Source of the DNA: RYN-230 sp963813975 | GTDB taxonomy: Bacteria > Actinomycetota > Actinomycetes > Streptosporangiales > Streptosporangiaceae | Reading direction: 5' to 3' | Length of the DNA stretch: 64,000 nucleotides | Assembly (NCBI GenBank): GCA_963813975.1 | Contig: CAWFAP010000002.1 | Location: 62,001 to 126,000, forward strand | In this document: positions 9,389 through 17,918 of the stretch, in pieces | Numbering within the stretch: the stretch's first letter is position 1 | Layout of the letters: each line of letters opens with the position of its first letter | Program-made: the position numbers and the translations under genes | Notes under the pieces: generated by a model | What the model was told of the DNA's origin: nothing | What the model saw: only the letters and a program-made list of their open reading frames with translations | Databases searched by the model: none

Positions 9389-9626
9389 GATGTCCTCCTT
9401 GTGAAGGGTGAGACTGACACCCTTCAGGCGTGACAACTGCCAGAACACCGTGACGCCGGCCATCACGGCGCTGGCCCCTACGGGACCATGCGCACCCGCA
9501 CGTAACGTGCTTGGGAGCAGAGACGTCGATGACGCACTGGCCAGTGAGGGCACGGGAGGGTAGCTGCCGCCTCGGATGCGGCCGCTGGCAGGCGGCCATC
9601 CCGGCCACTGGCTGGCACCAATGCGG

Positions 9627-10139
9627 CTACCCGACCTGGACCGGAGGCGGTGAGTCGAGCGGGCGGAGTTCGTCGGCATAGCAGACCGACGCGCGGCGCA
9701 GCACGCCAGCGTCATCGATGGTGTACTGACCGAGCCGCCATAGCGGGGGTGAGTACGCGTGCAGGGAGATGGTCTGCTCAGCCTCACCGGTGAGCCGGTG
9801 AATATGGTCAGGCCCGAAGGAGAACGAGCAGCCTGCGGCGACGGCCGTCTGCACATGGACCCCCCCGATGCGGGGGTTGGACTCCATGAGCGCGCCCCGC
9901 ACCACGCGGACCGCTCCGCAGGAGACGTCGTGGTCGTGCCAGCCTGTGTCGTTGCCGGGAGACCAGCAGATAAGCCAGACGTCTACGTACTCGTCTCGGT
10001 GGATCGAGGCGTAGTGCCGCCGTCCGCCGGCGTAGGCAACCTGGTCGCTCCATATATCCGGAGAGCCGGCCAGGTTCCCGACAAGCTCAGCCAGTTCGCG
10101 CTGGTCGAGACACCGGGCGGGTAGCGTGGAAATGGTCAT
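9627..10139 (-). CDS. Cysteine dioxygenase-like cupin protein
   Basis: A 170-residue single-domain cupin of the cysteine dioxygenase type I family. Likely iron ligands are H68 and H70 (in WHDHD) and H112 (in PDHIHRL). HAYSPPL at 127-133 supplies the conserved tyrosine. Family members oxidise cysteine or other thiols with O2 to a sulfinate; thiol choice here is unknown. It starts 53 nt inside the end of the amidohydrolase gene, so the two are probably translationally linked in one LacI-controlled operon. An AAGGAGAG site lies about 12 nt before the ATG. Confidence 0.85.
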   Translation of the reverse strand: MTISTLPARCLDQRELAELVGNLAGSPDIWSDQVAYAGGRRHYASIHRDEYVDVWLICWSPGNDTGWHDHDVSCGAVRVVRGALMESNPRIGGVHVQTAVAAGCSFSFGPDHIHRLTGEAEQTISLHAYSPPLWRLGQYTIDDAGVLRRASVCYADELRPLDSPPPVQVG

Positions 10140-11094
10140 GGCGGTGCTTCTCTCCTTGCTGCGGGACGGTCAGATCCTGGCTTCGGAGCAGGCGGTCACC
10201 CTGAAGCAGCCGGGCCGGGTTGGTCACGCGGATCGCGCGGCGGGCAGCCTCGCCGAGGCCGGGATCGGGGTGCGGCTGCGCGTACGGCCGGTCCGAGCCG
10301 AATACGAGCATGTCAACGCCGAGCACACGAAGTACCGAGTCCACTGCGCGGTTGCCGTAGCTGGACGTTTCGGCGAACATGCCCGGATCGACAACGCCCC
10401 GCGCCAGCGGGTCCTCACCGCCGCGGGCAGCGAGCCGCTCGCCGTGCAGCGGCCCGAGACCGGCCAGCGCAGTGAAGCAGACCCGTAGCCGCGGGTACGC
10501 CGGCCGGCCGTAGGCGCGGAACGCGAACCATGCCGCATGGAGCTGCTGGACATAGGGGACAAGAGCGGGCCACCACGCCGGGCCGGCCGCCGTCGCCCCA
10601 GCCGCGGGCCCGGGGTGGATGAAGAGCGGGAGGTCCCGCTCGGCCAGGACGTCGAGCAGCGGGCTGCACCTGCGGTAGCCGGACTCGTCGGCGACTGCGG
10701 TGGCCGGCAGCTGGAGCCCGGCGAACCCGCGGTCGAGCTGCCTGGCCAGGCCAGGCCCGTCGATCGCCGTCAGGCAGGCCGCGGCCCAGCCGCCGAACGG
10801 GGAGCCCATTCCCGTGACCCCGTCGTGGTAAGCGTCGAGGAGTGGCCCGGCCTCCCCGGGCGCCAGGTACTCGATGCCGAGCGGGCTTGACAGGCCGACG
10901 ATAACGAGATCAGCCCCGTCGCGGGCTGCTTGTGCGGCACGCCGTCCGATGTCGTGATCCACCGGATTCACGGTGAAGGGCGGTTCACCGGAGGTGAGCA
11001 GCGTCCAGCCATCCAGCCGCGGCGGCTGTGATCGCCGGCGCAACTCCTCGACGAGCACGTCCGGCCAGACGTGCTGATGGATGTTGACGTGCAC
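10087..11094 (-). CDS. Amidohydrolase-2 family TIM-barrel metal-dependent hydrolase
   Basis: A 335-residue protein starting at a GTG with AGAGGAG upstream. The N-terminal HQH (H6, H8), an H160 in LFIHPG and D268 in FGSDRPYA mark a metal-dependent amidohydrolase/decarboxylase barrel (the ACMSD/amidohydrolase-2 group). Likely cytoplasmic hydrolysis or decarboxylation of a small organic acid or amide. The last 17 codons (a His-rich QQGEKHRHDHFH tail) overlap the start of the dioxygenase-like gene in another frame. The paired operator upstream and the divergent LacI regulator suggest substrate-induced expression. Confidence 0.8.
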   Translation of the reverse strand: MHVNIHQHVWPDVLVEELRRRSQPPRLDGWTLLTSGEPPFTVNPVDHDIGRRAAQAARDGADLVIVGLSSPLGIEYLAPGEAGPLLDAYHDGVTGMGSPFGGWAAACLTAIDGPGLARQLDRGFAGLQLPATAVADESGYRRCSPLLDVLAERDLPLFIHPGPAAGATAAGPAWWPALVPYVQQLHAAWFAFRAYGRPAYPRLRVCFTALAGLGPLHGERLAARGGEDPLARGVVDPGMFAETSSYGNRAVDSVLRVLGVDMLVFGSDRPYAQPHPDPGLGEAARRAIRVTNPARLLQGDRLLRSQDLTVPQQGEKHRHDHFHATRPVSRPARTG

Positions 11095-11173
11095 AGTGCT
11101 CCTCTGCCGGTGCCTGGGCTGATCTCATGGCCGGGCCAGCTGCGAGCGGGGCCGGGCCTGGCTTTACTGATCC

Positions 11174-11218
11174 GGTTCACTGAAGCGGTTCAGTTACACG
11201 TTTCAGTGAACCGCTTCA
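11174..11218. promoter_or_regulatory. Nested LacI-type operator palindromes
   Basis: Two copies of a 12-bp LacI-family operator core lie 26 bp centre to centre: TGAAGCGGTTCA at 11181-11192 and its complement TGAACCGCTTCA at 11207-11218. The first sits in ACTGAAGCGGTTCAGT (11179-11194). In addition GGTTCACTGAA (11174-11184) and TTCAGTGAACC (11202-11212) form a perfect 11-bp inverted repeat around 11193. The central CG and TGAA/TTCA arms are typical of LacI regulators. The site is about 80 bp before the amidohydrolase start and 140 bp before the regulator gene, so it likely controls both. Confidence 0.85.
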
Positions 11219-11361
11219 GTAGTGGCAGCGTCAAGGCCTGGCCGCCTGCGGGCCCGCTGAGCACGGAATGTGCCGTTAGGCTTGTGCGCGGCGTGGCGGG
11301 CTGGCACGGTGGCCGCGGCGGCTAGGCTGGTAGAGGCGGGCAAATCCTAGGTTGGGAAACG

Positions 11362-12372
11362 GTGCCCCAGCGACCCAAGCGCGCGACGATCCGCGAGGTG
11401 GCAGAGGTGACGGGGTTGTCGCCTGCCGCTGTCTCCTACGCCCTGCGGGGCATCCAGACGTCTGAGGAAACTCAGGAGCGGGTGCGCGTCGCCGCTGCCG
11501 AGCTTGGCTATAACGTTGACCGCATCGCGCGCGCCCTGGCCAGCGGCCGGACCGGCACGGTAGGACTGCTGTTCGGTTCGCTGGAGGATCTGTGGCAGCA
11601 GCTGCTCGGTGTCGGCATAGGCCGCGCGCTGCTGGCCCGTGATCATTACGCCCTTCTCGTGGACGCCGCGGGCGACCCCGAACGGCAGTTGCTTCTTGCC
11701 CGCCAGCTCCGCGACCAGCGGGTGGACGGTCTCATCGTCCATCCACTCGATCCATCCGATGAGAGATGGCCGCAGCTGGCGGAGAGCCTGCCCATGGTGT
11801 CGATCGGCGACGCGCTGCGCGGGCGGGCCGCTGGCGAGGTGGTGTTCGACAACCGCTCCGGGGTCACACTTGCCCTGGAGCATTTGCACAAGCTCGGCCA
11901 CCGGCGGATCGGCGTGCTGACCCCGACTCAGCCAAGCACTCCGGACCGCCCGTCCGATATTCATGTCACCGCCGAGGCTGAGCGGCTCGGCCTCGACGTG
12001 AGCATCATCAGCTCGCCATCCGCGCTCACGGCAGCAACCGACGTGGCCCATGAGGTGCTGTCGGCAGCAGGCCGGCCAACGGCACTGTTCTGCTTCGCCG
12101 ACTCCATCGCCTACGGCGCCTACGCGGCCGCCAGTGAACTCGGCCTGCGCATCCCGGACGAGGTATCGATCTCCGGCTACGACAATCACCCGATGTCTGC
12201 GCTGCTGACACCAGCGCTCACCACGATGGACTGGAATGTCGATGGAATCGTCCGGGCCGCCGTCCGGCTTATCCTGGCCGCTATCGAGGGGAAGCCTTAC
12301 CGCCGCCGCACCGTCCAGCCACCGCGCCCGCGTGAGCGCGGCTCCACCGGGCCGCCCGGGACGCGGGCGTAA
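11362..12372 (+). CDS. LacI-family transcriptional regulator
   Basis: A 336-residue repressor from a GTG at 11362. The N-terminal helix-turn-helix spans about 8-28 (IREVAEVTGLSPAAVSYAL), followed by the hinge helix region ending near RALASGRTGTVGLLF and a periplasmic-binding-protein-like sensor domain to about 310. The hinge shows the usual AxALASGR pattern. It is divergent from the amidohydrolase/dioxygenase operon and the shared operator supports autoregulation and control of that operon. The effector is probably a substrate of those enzymes. The basic, proline-rich C-tail is not conserved in the family. Confidence 0.92.
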   Translation: MPQRPKRATIREVAEVTGLSPAAVSYALRGIQTSEETQERVRVAAAELGYNVDRIARALASGRTGTVGLLFGSLEDLWQQLLGVGIGRALLARDHYALLVDAAGDPERQLLLARQLRDQRVDGLIVHPLDPSDERWPQLAESLPMVSIGDALRGRAAGEVVFDNRSGVTLALEHLHKLGHRRIGVLTPTQPSTPDRPSDIHVTAEAERLGLDVSIISSPSALTAATDVAHEVLSAAGRPTALFCFADSIAYGAYAAASELGLRIPDEVSISGYDNHPMSALLTPALTTMDWNVDGIVRAAVRLILAAIEGKPYRRRTVQPPRPRERGSTGPPGTRA

Positions 12373-12425
12373 CCAAGCGGGGGCCGCCGCGGATCAGCTT
12401 GAGTTGATAGCCGGCGACGCCACCC

Positions 12426-13799
12426 TTAGCGGTATCCCCCGCATTCCTGGCCGCCGGCGCGGCGGCACGGGCACCCATCGGAACACTTCGCCGGGCAGCC
12501 CTGGTCACCGTGGCAGCCGGGCAGCAGGATGGCACCAACGCCCGGGATGGCCTGGGCCCTCGCCTTGGCGAGCAGTGCGGCGGCCGCCTGCTGGCCGTTC
12601 TCCCCGGTGCGGGACATCCGCGCGGCGATGAGCCCGGTCACGACCGGAGTCGAGAAGGACGTGCCACTCCACTTGGCCATGCCGTAGAACTTCCTCTTCT
12701 CGCCTTTATACGGCCGGACATGGCATTTATATGTGCCCGTGGCATAGGCGTTGATGAGGTCCCGGCCCGGCGCATACACATCGACCCACCCGCCGTGATT
12801 GCTGAATGAGGCCCGGCTCCGCCAATCACCGGCGAGCGCGCCGACCGAGACCACCTCGGCGAAGGCTGCCGGCCAGCTCGGCCGCCGGGAACCGCTGTTA
12901 CCCGCCGCGACGACGCAGACCCCACCCTTGTACTGACCGAGCAGCTTAAGCCAGGCCTCGAAGGCGACCAGCGGAAGATCAGCCCTGGTTGGCGCGGCGA
13001 TCGTCAGGTGGAAGATGTCCACGCCCAAGCTGAGCGCCGCGACGAGCCGGGGCACCAGATCTGATTCCAGCGTGCTGCCCGCGATCGCGAAAGCATTTGT
13101 CACGATGATGTCCGCGCCGGGTGCCAGGCATCGCGTCACGCCGGCGACGAACGTGCCATGTGCGGTGTAGGGCGGGATCGGGTCCCGGCTGTCCCCGGAG
13201 TCCAGGTCATTCGCATCACCTTGCCGGACCCCGGCCAGCCATGGGTGGCCGTGCGCCGGGCTGGCCAGCAGCCCGGTGTCGGCCAGGTAGATCAGTACCC
13301 CGGCACCGCCGTTGTCCCGGCACACCGAGGGGAAAGGCTCGGTCTTGTCGTACACCTCCTCAGGTTCCGTGGCCGGGCAGCCACCCGTGTTGCCTGCGAC
13401 GGTCAGGACGTGATCCGGCGTCACTATTCCGCTGCCGAGATCCTGGTCGACCCGGTCCACTGCGTCGGGCACGGCGAGTTCCCGGCCCTTCCGCGGTGGA
13501 CCGAGGGTGACCCGGACCACGCCCGCGATGACCCGCCGGATCCGCCCGCTCTCGCGCAGGCGGGCCTCAGGGGGCTGCTCGAGGATCTCCAGCACGCGGG
13601 CGAGGTACTGATCACGGACCAGGATCTGGTGAGTGGCGTACAGGTAGTCGAGCCGGTGATCGCGGTGGTCAACGGCAACACCGATCTCGGTCCCCGTCTT
13701 GCTCGACTCGCCTGAGCGGGCAAAGGCGCCGACTATAACCTCAACCTCATCGGCGATCGCGGGTTCGAGTTCTTCTCTCCAGTTACCTGCGTCGGTCAC
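12426..13799 (-). CDS. Subtilisin-like (S8) serine protease with Cys-rich tail
   Basis: The start is placed at a GTG at 13799, preceded by GGGGGGAA; the upstream TTG at 13811 lies in that site. The 457-residue product has an N-terminal domain of about 165 residues, then a subtilase domain with D174 (YLADTG), H214 (AHGTFVAG), oxyanion N301 (AAGNSGS) and S381 (SGTSFSTP). No signal peptide or membrane helix is visible, so it probably acts inside the cell. The last 30 residues hold six cysteines (CxxxxxC...CxxxCxC pattern), perhaps a metal site. It is divergent from the TPR-CHAT gene, suggesting a linked proteolytic function. Confidence 0.9.
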   Translation of the reverse strand: MTDAGNWREELEPAIADEVEVIVGAFARSGESSKTGTEIGVAVDHRDHRLDYLYATHQILVRDQYLARVLEILEQPPEARLRESGRIRRVIAGVVRVTLGPPRKGRELAVPDAVDRVDQDLGSGIVTPDHVLTVAGNTGGCPATEPEEVYDKTEPFPSVCRDNGGAGVLIYLADTGLLASPAHGHPWLAGVRQGDANDLDSGDSRDPIPPYTAHGTFVAGVTRCLAPGADIIVTNAFAIAGSTLESDLVPRLVAALSLGVDIFHLTIAAPTRADLPLVAFEAWLKLLGQYKGGVCVVAAGNSGSRRPSWPAAFAEVVSVGALAGDWRSRASFSNHGGWVDVYAPGRDLINAYATGTYKCHVRPYKGEKRKFYGMAKWSGTSFSTPVVTGLIAARMSRTGENGQQAAAALLAKARAQAIPGVGAILLPGCHGDQGCPAKCSDGCPCRRAGGQECGGYR

Positions 13800-14051
13800 G
13801 GTTCCCCCCAAATTCCGAGATTCTGGCTATGCCAATGACCGGATCTAAGGCAGGCCGGTAGCGCAGGACGCGAACGCACCCGCGGCCCCGACGCCTGTTC
13901 GGAGCAATCGGCGAGCTGCGTGATACGTCCCGGCCGGGAAAGCTTTCGCCCTGCGGCCCCGGTTACTGCCCGTGCAATGCTATTAACAGAACGTGGAAAA
14001 GGTCGATAAAAGTCTGGCATGCCTTACGGGGATATTCAATAGACCAGGTGG
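13800..14051. promoter_or_regulatory. Divergent promoter region between subtilase and CHAT genes
   Basis: The 250-bp gap separates two divergent protease genes. Its right half is unusually A/T-rich for this window (13975-14045: CTATTAACAG, GATAAAAG, GATATTCAATAG), consistent with promoter elements for the CHAT gene. No clear palindromic operator was found, and -35/-10 assignments are uncertain. Confidence 0.4.
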
Positions 14052-16709
14052 ATGCGAAGACCTAATATCGGCTTTATGGGGGGAGCCGTTGCGACTGGAT
14101 CCGGTCAGCGGGCTGTAGAGGATTTGCTGCCCCTGGCCTTGTCTCGTCCTCACGAAGCACTAGCCAGGGCGCGTGCCGTTCTGGCTGGGCGGCCTGGCCC
14201 GTATGCGGCATCAGTGGCCCATCAGGCCGCCGGAATTGCTTTGCGCGATACCGGTGACGTCAACGCGGGCGTCCGTGAGTTGCGCGCCGCGCTGCGCCTG
14301 GCCCGCCGGACCAGTTCCACCGAACGCGAGGCTGATGTGCTGGCCACACTGGGACTCGCACTTGCCTATGCACGCCGGACCACGGCCGGGCTCGCCGCAT
14401 TCGACCAGGCATTGCACCTGTCCAGCGGCGTTCTGGCCGGGCGGGTACTGTACCGGCGCGCCGTGGCGCTGTGGCGGCTCGGCCGGTATGCCGCGGCTCT
14501 CGACGACCTCCGCCGCGCGGCCGACGTACTGCAGCGGGCCAACGATCCAGTTTGGATGTCTCGTACTTTAAACGCCCGCGGGCTGGTTTACCTGGCCGTC
14601 GGGTCGCCGCATCGCGCAGATGCCGATTTTGCGGCTGCCGGGCGCCTGTGGGCCGAAACCAGCCAGGAGCTGGAGTCAATCTATACAGTGGAGAACCGCG
14701 CGCTTAGTGCTTTCTCCTCAGGAGATCTTCCCGCAGCGCTCGCATTTATTGATGAAGCTGCCGCCCGCTACCGGCCGCTGAATGTGCCGACGCCATCCCT
14801 CAGTGTCGATCGCTGTGCGGTCTTGCTGGCCGCCGGGCTGGTCGGGGATGCGCTGGCCGAGGCGGATGCCGCGGTCCGTGACATCGAGCAGAGAGAGGGC
14901 CAGGCCGACTGGAAGGCCGAACTGCTGCTGGTGGCGGCCAAGTGCGCGCTGGCCGCAGCGCAGCCGCAGGCCGCCCTCGACCGGGCACGGGCCGCCTACC
15001 GCCTCTTCCGGTTTCAGCAGAGTGCCTGGTGGCAAGCCCACGCCGGGCTCGTTCTGGTCCAGGCGCGTTATGCGGCCGAGCCAGTGTCAGCCCAGTTGCT
15101 CCGCGCGGCGATGCGGGCGGCCGCCCGGCTGACGGAGCTCGGTTCCGGCGAGGCAGCGCAGGCGCACCTGCTGGCCGGGCGGGTGGCACTGGATCTGGGC
15201 CGGCGCGATGACGCAGACCGTCATCTCATCGCCGCCGCACGCAGCCGGCGGCGCGGCCCGCCGATGTCGCGGGCGACCGGCTGGCTCAGCGAAGCGCTGC
15301 GGGCCGAGGCCGCGGCCAACCCGCGCCGCCTGCTGGCCGCCTGCCGCCGGGGGCTTGCGGTCCTGGACGAGCATCGGTTCACCCTGGGCGCGTCGGAGCT
15401 GCGGGCACAGGCCACCGCGCACGGCGCCGAACTGGCCGTGCTGGCCCAGCGCCATGCCGCGCACGCCCACCAGCCGCGGCTCTTGCTCGCCTGGAGTGAA
15501 CGCTGGCGGGCCACCGCCCTGGCGGTCCCCCCGGTGCGCCCCCCCGCCGATGCGCAACTCGGCGCCCGCCTGGCCGCGCTGCGCCAGGTAACCGGCGAAC
15601 TCGAGGAGGCGCGGCGCAAAGGCGTGCCGCCGGTAGCACTGGGCCGGGAACAGCGACGGCTCGAAAGCATGGTGCGCGCCGGTGCGCTGCGGGCCCGGGG
15701 TAGCGCCGACGCCGCGCAGATAACTGTCAATATCGGGGAGCTGCTCAGCGCGCTCGGCCGTGGCCAGCTCATCGAGATCGTCGATGTGGACGGCATCCTG
15801 CACGTACTGGCCTGCGGGGCGGGGCGAGTACGGCAGTTCATGGCGGGCCGTACCGAGGATGCCGTCCGGGCTGCCGACCTCGCCCGTTTTGCCCTGCGCC
15901 GCCTGGCCCGCAGCCGGCCGGGGGCCGACCTAGACAGCACGCTGGCCATCCTGAAGGCGGCCGGGCCGCAGCTGCAGGACGCGCTCCTGGGCCCGGCCGC
16001 CCAGCAGCTCGGCGACCAGCCCGTAGTCATCGTCCCGCCCGGCAAATTTCACTCGATCCCGTGGGCGCTGCTTCCCGCGCTGGGCGACCGGGTGTTCAGT
16101 GTCGCTCCCTCCGCGGGCGCCTGGATGCGGGCGCAGGCCGCCCCGCCGCCGGGACGCCGCCAGGTCACGCTAGCCCGCGGGCCGGGCCTGGTCACTGACG
16201 GCGCCGAGGTACCCCTGGTGGCGCAGTTGTATGACGACGTCACAGTCCTGTCGGGTGAGGACGCCACTGCGCGGCGGGTGCTGTCCGCCCTCGACGGAAC
16301 CTGGCTGGCCCACGTGGCCGCGCATGGCAGCTTCCGCGCCGACAGCCCACTGTTCTCCTCGTTGCGCATGCATGACGGGCCGCTGACCGTCTATGACTTC
16401 GAGCAGCTGCATCGCGCGCCCTACCGGCTGATCCTGTCCAGCTGTGACTCCGGCATCATGGCTCCGGCCGGGGCTAACGAGCTCCTCGGCCTGGTGAGCA
16501 GCCTGCTGCCGCTGGGCACGGCCGGGATCATCGCCAGTGTGGTCCCGCTGAACGACTTCGCCACGGTACCCCTCATGGTCGGCTTGCACCGCTACCTGCG
16601 CATGGGCCATACGCTCGCCGAGGCGATGCGCGACGTGCGGTGCGGGCTCAGCGGAGACCCCATCCAGCGCGGGACCGCGCTGTCCCTGACGCCACTGGGC
16701 GCCGGCTAA
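14052..16709 (+). CDS. TPR-CHAT protein (caspase-like peptidase of the separase/CHAT clan)
   Basis: An 885-residue protein. Roughly 20-560 are tandem TPR-like helical repeats (recurring A/L/Y/G spacing such as ALGLALAYARRTTAGLAAFDQAL), for binding partners. From about 600 the CHAT domain follows, with the catalytic dyad H758 (HVAAHGSF) and C798 (LILSSCDSG). CHAT proteases of the caspase clan act in programmed proteolysis; relatives partner with TPR proteins in gasdermin and CRISPR-Csx29 systems. Here it faces an S8 protease and precedes an FHA membrane protein. It is predicted cytosolic and its substrate is unknown. Confidence 0.93.
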   Translation: MRRPNIGFMGGAVATGSGQRAVEDLLPLALSRPHEALARARAVLAGRPGPYAASVAHQAAGIALRDTGDVNAGVRELRAALRLARRTSSTEREADVLATLGLALAYARRTTAGLAAFDQALHLSSGVLAGRVLYRRAVALWRLGRYAAALDDLRRAADVLQRANDPVWMSRTLNARGLVYLAVGSPHRADADFAAAGRLWAETSQELESIYTVENRALSAFSSGDLPAALAFIDEAAARYRPLNVPTPSLSVDRCAVLLAAGLVGDALAEADAAVRDIEQREGQADWKAELLLVAAKCALAAAQPQAALDRARAAYRLFRFQQSAWWQAHAGLVLVQARYAAEPVSAQLLRAAMRAAARLTELGSGEAAQAHLLAGRVALDLGRRDDADRHLIAAARSRRRGPPMSRATGWLSEALRAEAAANPRRLLAACRRGLAVLDEHRFTLGASELRAQATAHGAELAVLAQRHAAHAHQPRLLLAWSERWRATALAVPPVRPPADAQLGARLAALRQVTGELEEARRKGVPPVALGREQRRLESMVRAGALRARGSADAAQITVNIGELLSALGRGQLIEIVDVDGILHVLACGAGRVRQFMAGRTEDAVRAADLARFALRRLARSRPGADLDSTLAILKAAGPQLQDALLGPAAQQLGDQPVVIVPPGKFHSIPWALLPALGDRVFSVAPSAGAWMRAQAAPPPGRRQVTLARGPGLVTDGAEVPLVAQLYDDVTVLSGEDATARRVLSALDGTWLAHVAAHGSFRADSPLFSSLRMHDGPLTVYDFEQLHRAPYRLILSSCDSGIMAPAGANELLGLVSSLLPLGTAGIIASVVPLNDFATVPLMVGLHRYLRMGHTLAEAMRDVRCGLSGDPIQRGTALSLTPLGAG

Positions 16710-17095
16710 TGCAGGCGAAGGCCCAGCGCGGGACCTGGCCAGCCGGCCCGGGTGGTTTCCCGCCTCCCCCCGCGGCGGCGGCGCCCGGGCCGGGCCGGGT
16801 GGCCGGCCAGCGCTGCACCGGCCCTCACCCAGAACGGAGCAGTGCGGTCAGTCCCTGATACAAGATCTGGCCGCGGGATGTCTCAACCGCGCACTGGCGG
16901 ACCGCGGCAAGGACACGATGCCGCCATGATTTCCGGGTCGCTGGCGTATCAGCGGCCAGGGCCGTCGCTCCTTCTCATAAGAGACGCTACTACCCGTGTG
17001 CTGGGCTGGCCCCTGGTCCCGTCAGTTGCAGGACGCGGCGCCGATGTGCGCATGTGGAGTCACAGGTGCGCGCCGCACGTTACGGAGACGTGATT
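16710..17095. other. Intergenic stretch between CHAT and FHA genes
   Basis: About 385 bp. Short frames here look like shadows of GC-rich sequence without motifs. The FHA gene probably has its own promoter within this gap; ATAAGAGACGCTACTAC at about 16977-16993 is the only A/T-leaning patch. No terminator hairpin followed by Ts was seen. Confidence 0.35.
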
Positions 17096-17917
17096 ATGCC
17101 TGTACAGAATGGCGGCATGCCGCATCTGGTCGTGCTGGCACCGGACTCTGACCGCGGCCGGCGAATCCCGCTTAATAGGGACTACCTGGTAGTCGGGCGC
17201 GAGCCGACCTGCGACGTGCGGTTCGATGACCCATGCGTCAGCCGCGCCCACGCCGCGCTGCGGCGGCGCGGGAGTGCGGTCTATGTGGAAGACCTCGGCT
17301 CCTCCGCGGGCACGTTCGTCAACGGAGCGACCGCGGCCAGCGCCTGCGAGCTGCACTCTGGCGACCTGCTGAGGTTCGCCTCAGTGACAGCGCGGCTGGA
17401 ATCCAGCGGGGCCAGAAGCGACGAGACAATTACCATGCGCGAAACGCCGGCCGGGGCCGGCGTGGTCCATCACATCGACGAGCAACGTGCGGACGTCATC
17501 AATTACGCAGAGCACCAGTACAACTCGCACGTTCAGTACGTTAACCAGCAGCGCGAGAACTTCCTCCGCGAGGTCGCCGCGACCAAGACAAAGGCGCGGT
17601 GGCTCGCCTGGACGGGCTTCTTGATGTTCGTGGCCGGCTTCGGCATCTTCGCCGCAGCCGACGTCAGCTTCATCAAAGGAATTACCGACTCCATCCAGAA
17701 CGGGGGTCAGGTATCGCCGACGACCAGCCCCTTCGGACGGGAGGTCGGGGGCATTCCCGTCGGGCTGGCCGGCTGGGCCTTGGCCGCGCTGGGCATGATG
17801 CTCCTCATCGTCGGGATCGTGCTGCATGTGGTCGCCACCTCGCGGCGCCGACGGGCCTACCGCGACTTCCCGGTGTCCCCGCCCTGGCCGGATGCCGCGT
17901 CCATGAGAAGAGAGTGA
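17096..17917 (+). CDS. FHA-domain protein with two C-terminal membrane helices
   Basis: Start chosen at the ATG at 17096 (GGAGA 10 nt upstream) over an in-frame GTG at 17054; product 273 residues. The FHA domain spans about 30-78 with GRE, SRAH and the DLGSSAGTFVNG end, the set needed to bind phosphothreonine. A polar Asn/Gln-rich linker (125-155) precedes a basic segment and two helices, about 169-188 and 222-247, joined by a 35-residue loop. The helix pair resembles the TRADD-N-associated two-helix membrane domain described in bacterial conflict proteins (family knowledge; match not computed). It would tether a phosphopeptide reader to the membrane. The next gene starts one base after its stop. 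Confidence 0.85.
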   Translation: MPVQNGGMPHLVVLAPDSDRGRRIPLNRDYLVVGREPTCDVRFDDPCVSRAHAALRRRGSAVYVEDLGSSAGTFVNGATAASACELHSGDLLRFASVTARLESSGARSDETITMRETPAGAGVVHHIDEQRADVINYAEHQYNSHVQYVNQQRENFLREVAATKTKARWLAWTGFLMFVAGFGIFAAADVSFIKGITDSIQNGGQVSPTTSPFGREVGGIPVGLAGWALAALGMMLLIVGIVLHVVATSRRRRAYRDFPVSPPWPDAASMRRE

Positions 17918-17918
17918 C

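Noticed and set aside
16752..17093. Frame of 113 codons between CHAT and FHA genes
   Set aside because: Arg/Pro/Ala-rich, no ribosome-binding site, no family resemblance.
17054..17095. GTG start for the FHA gene 14 codons upstream
   Set aside because: No ribosome-binding site there; the ATG at 17096 has GGAGA at good spacing.
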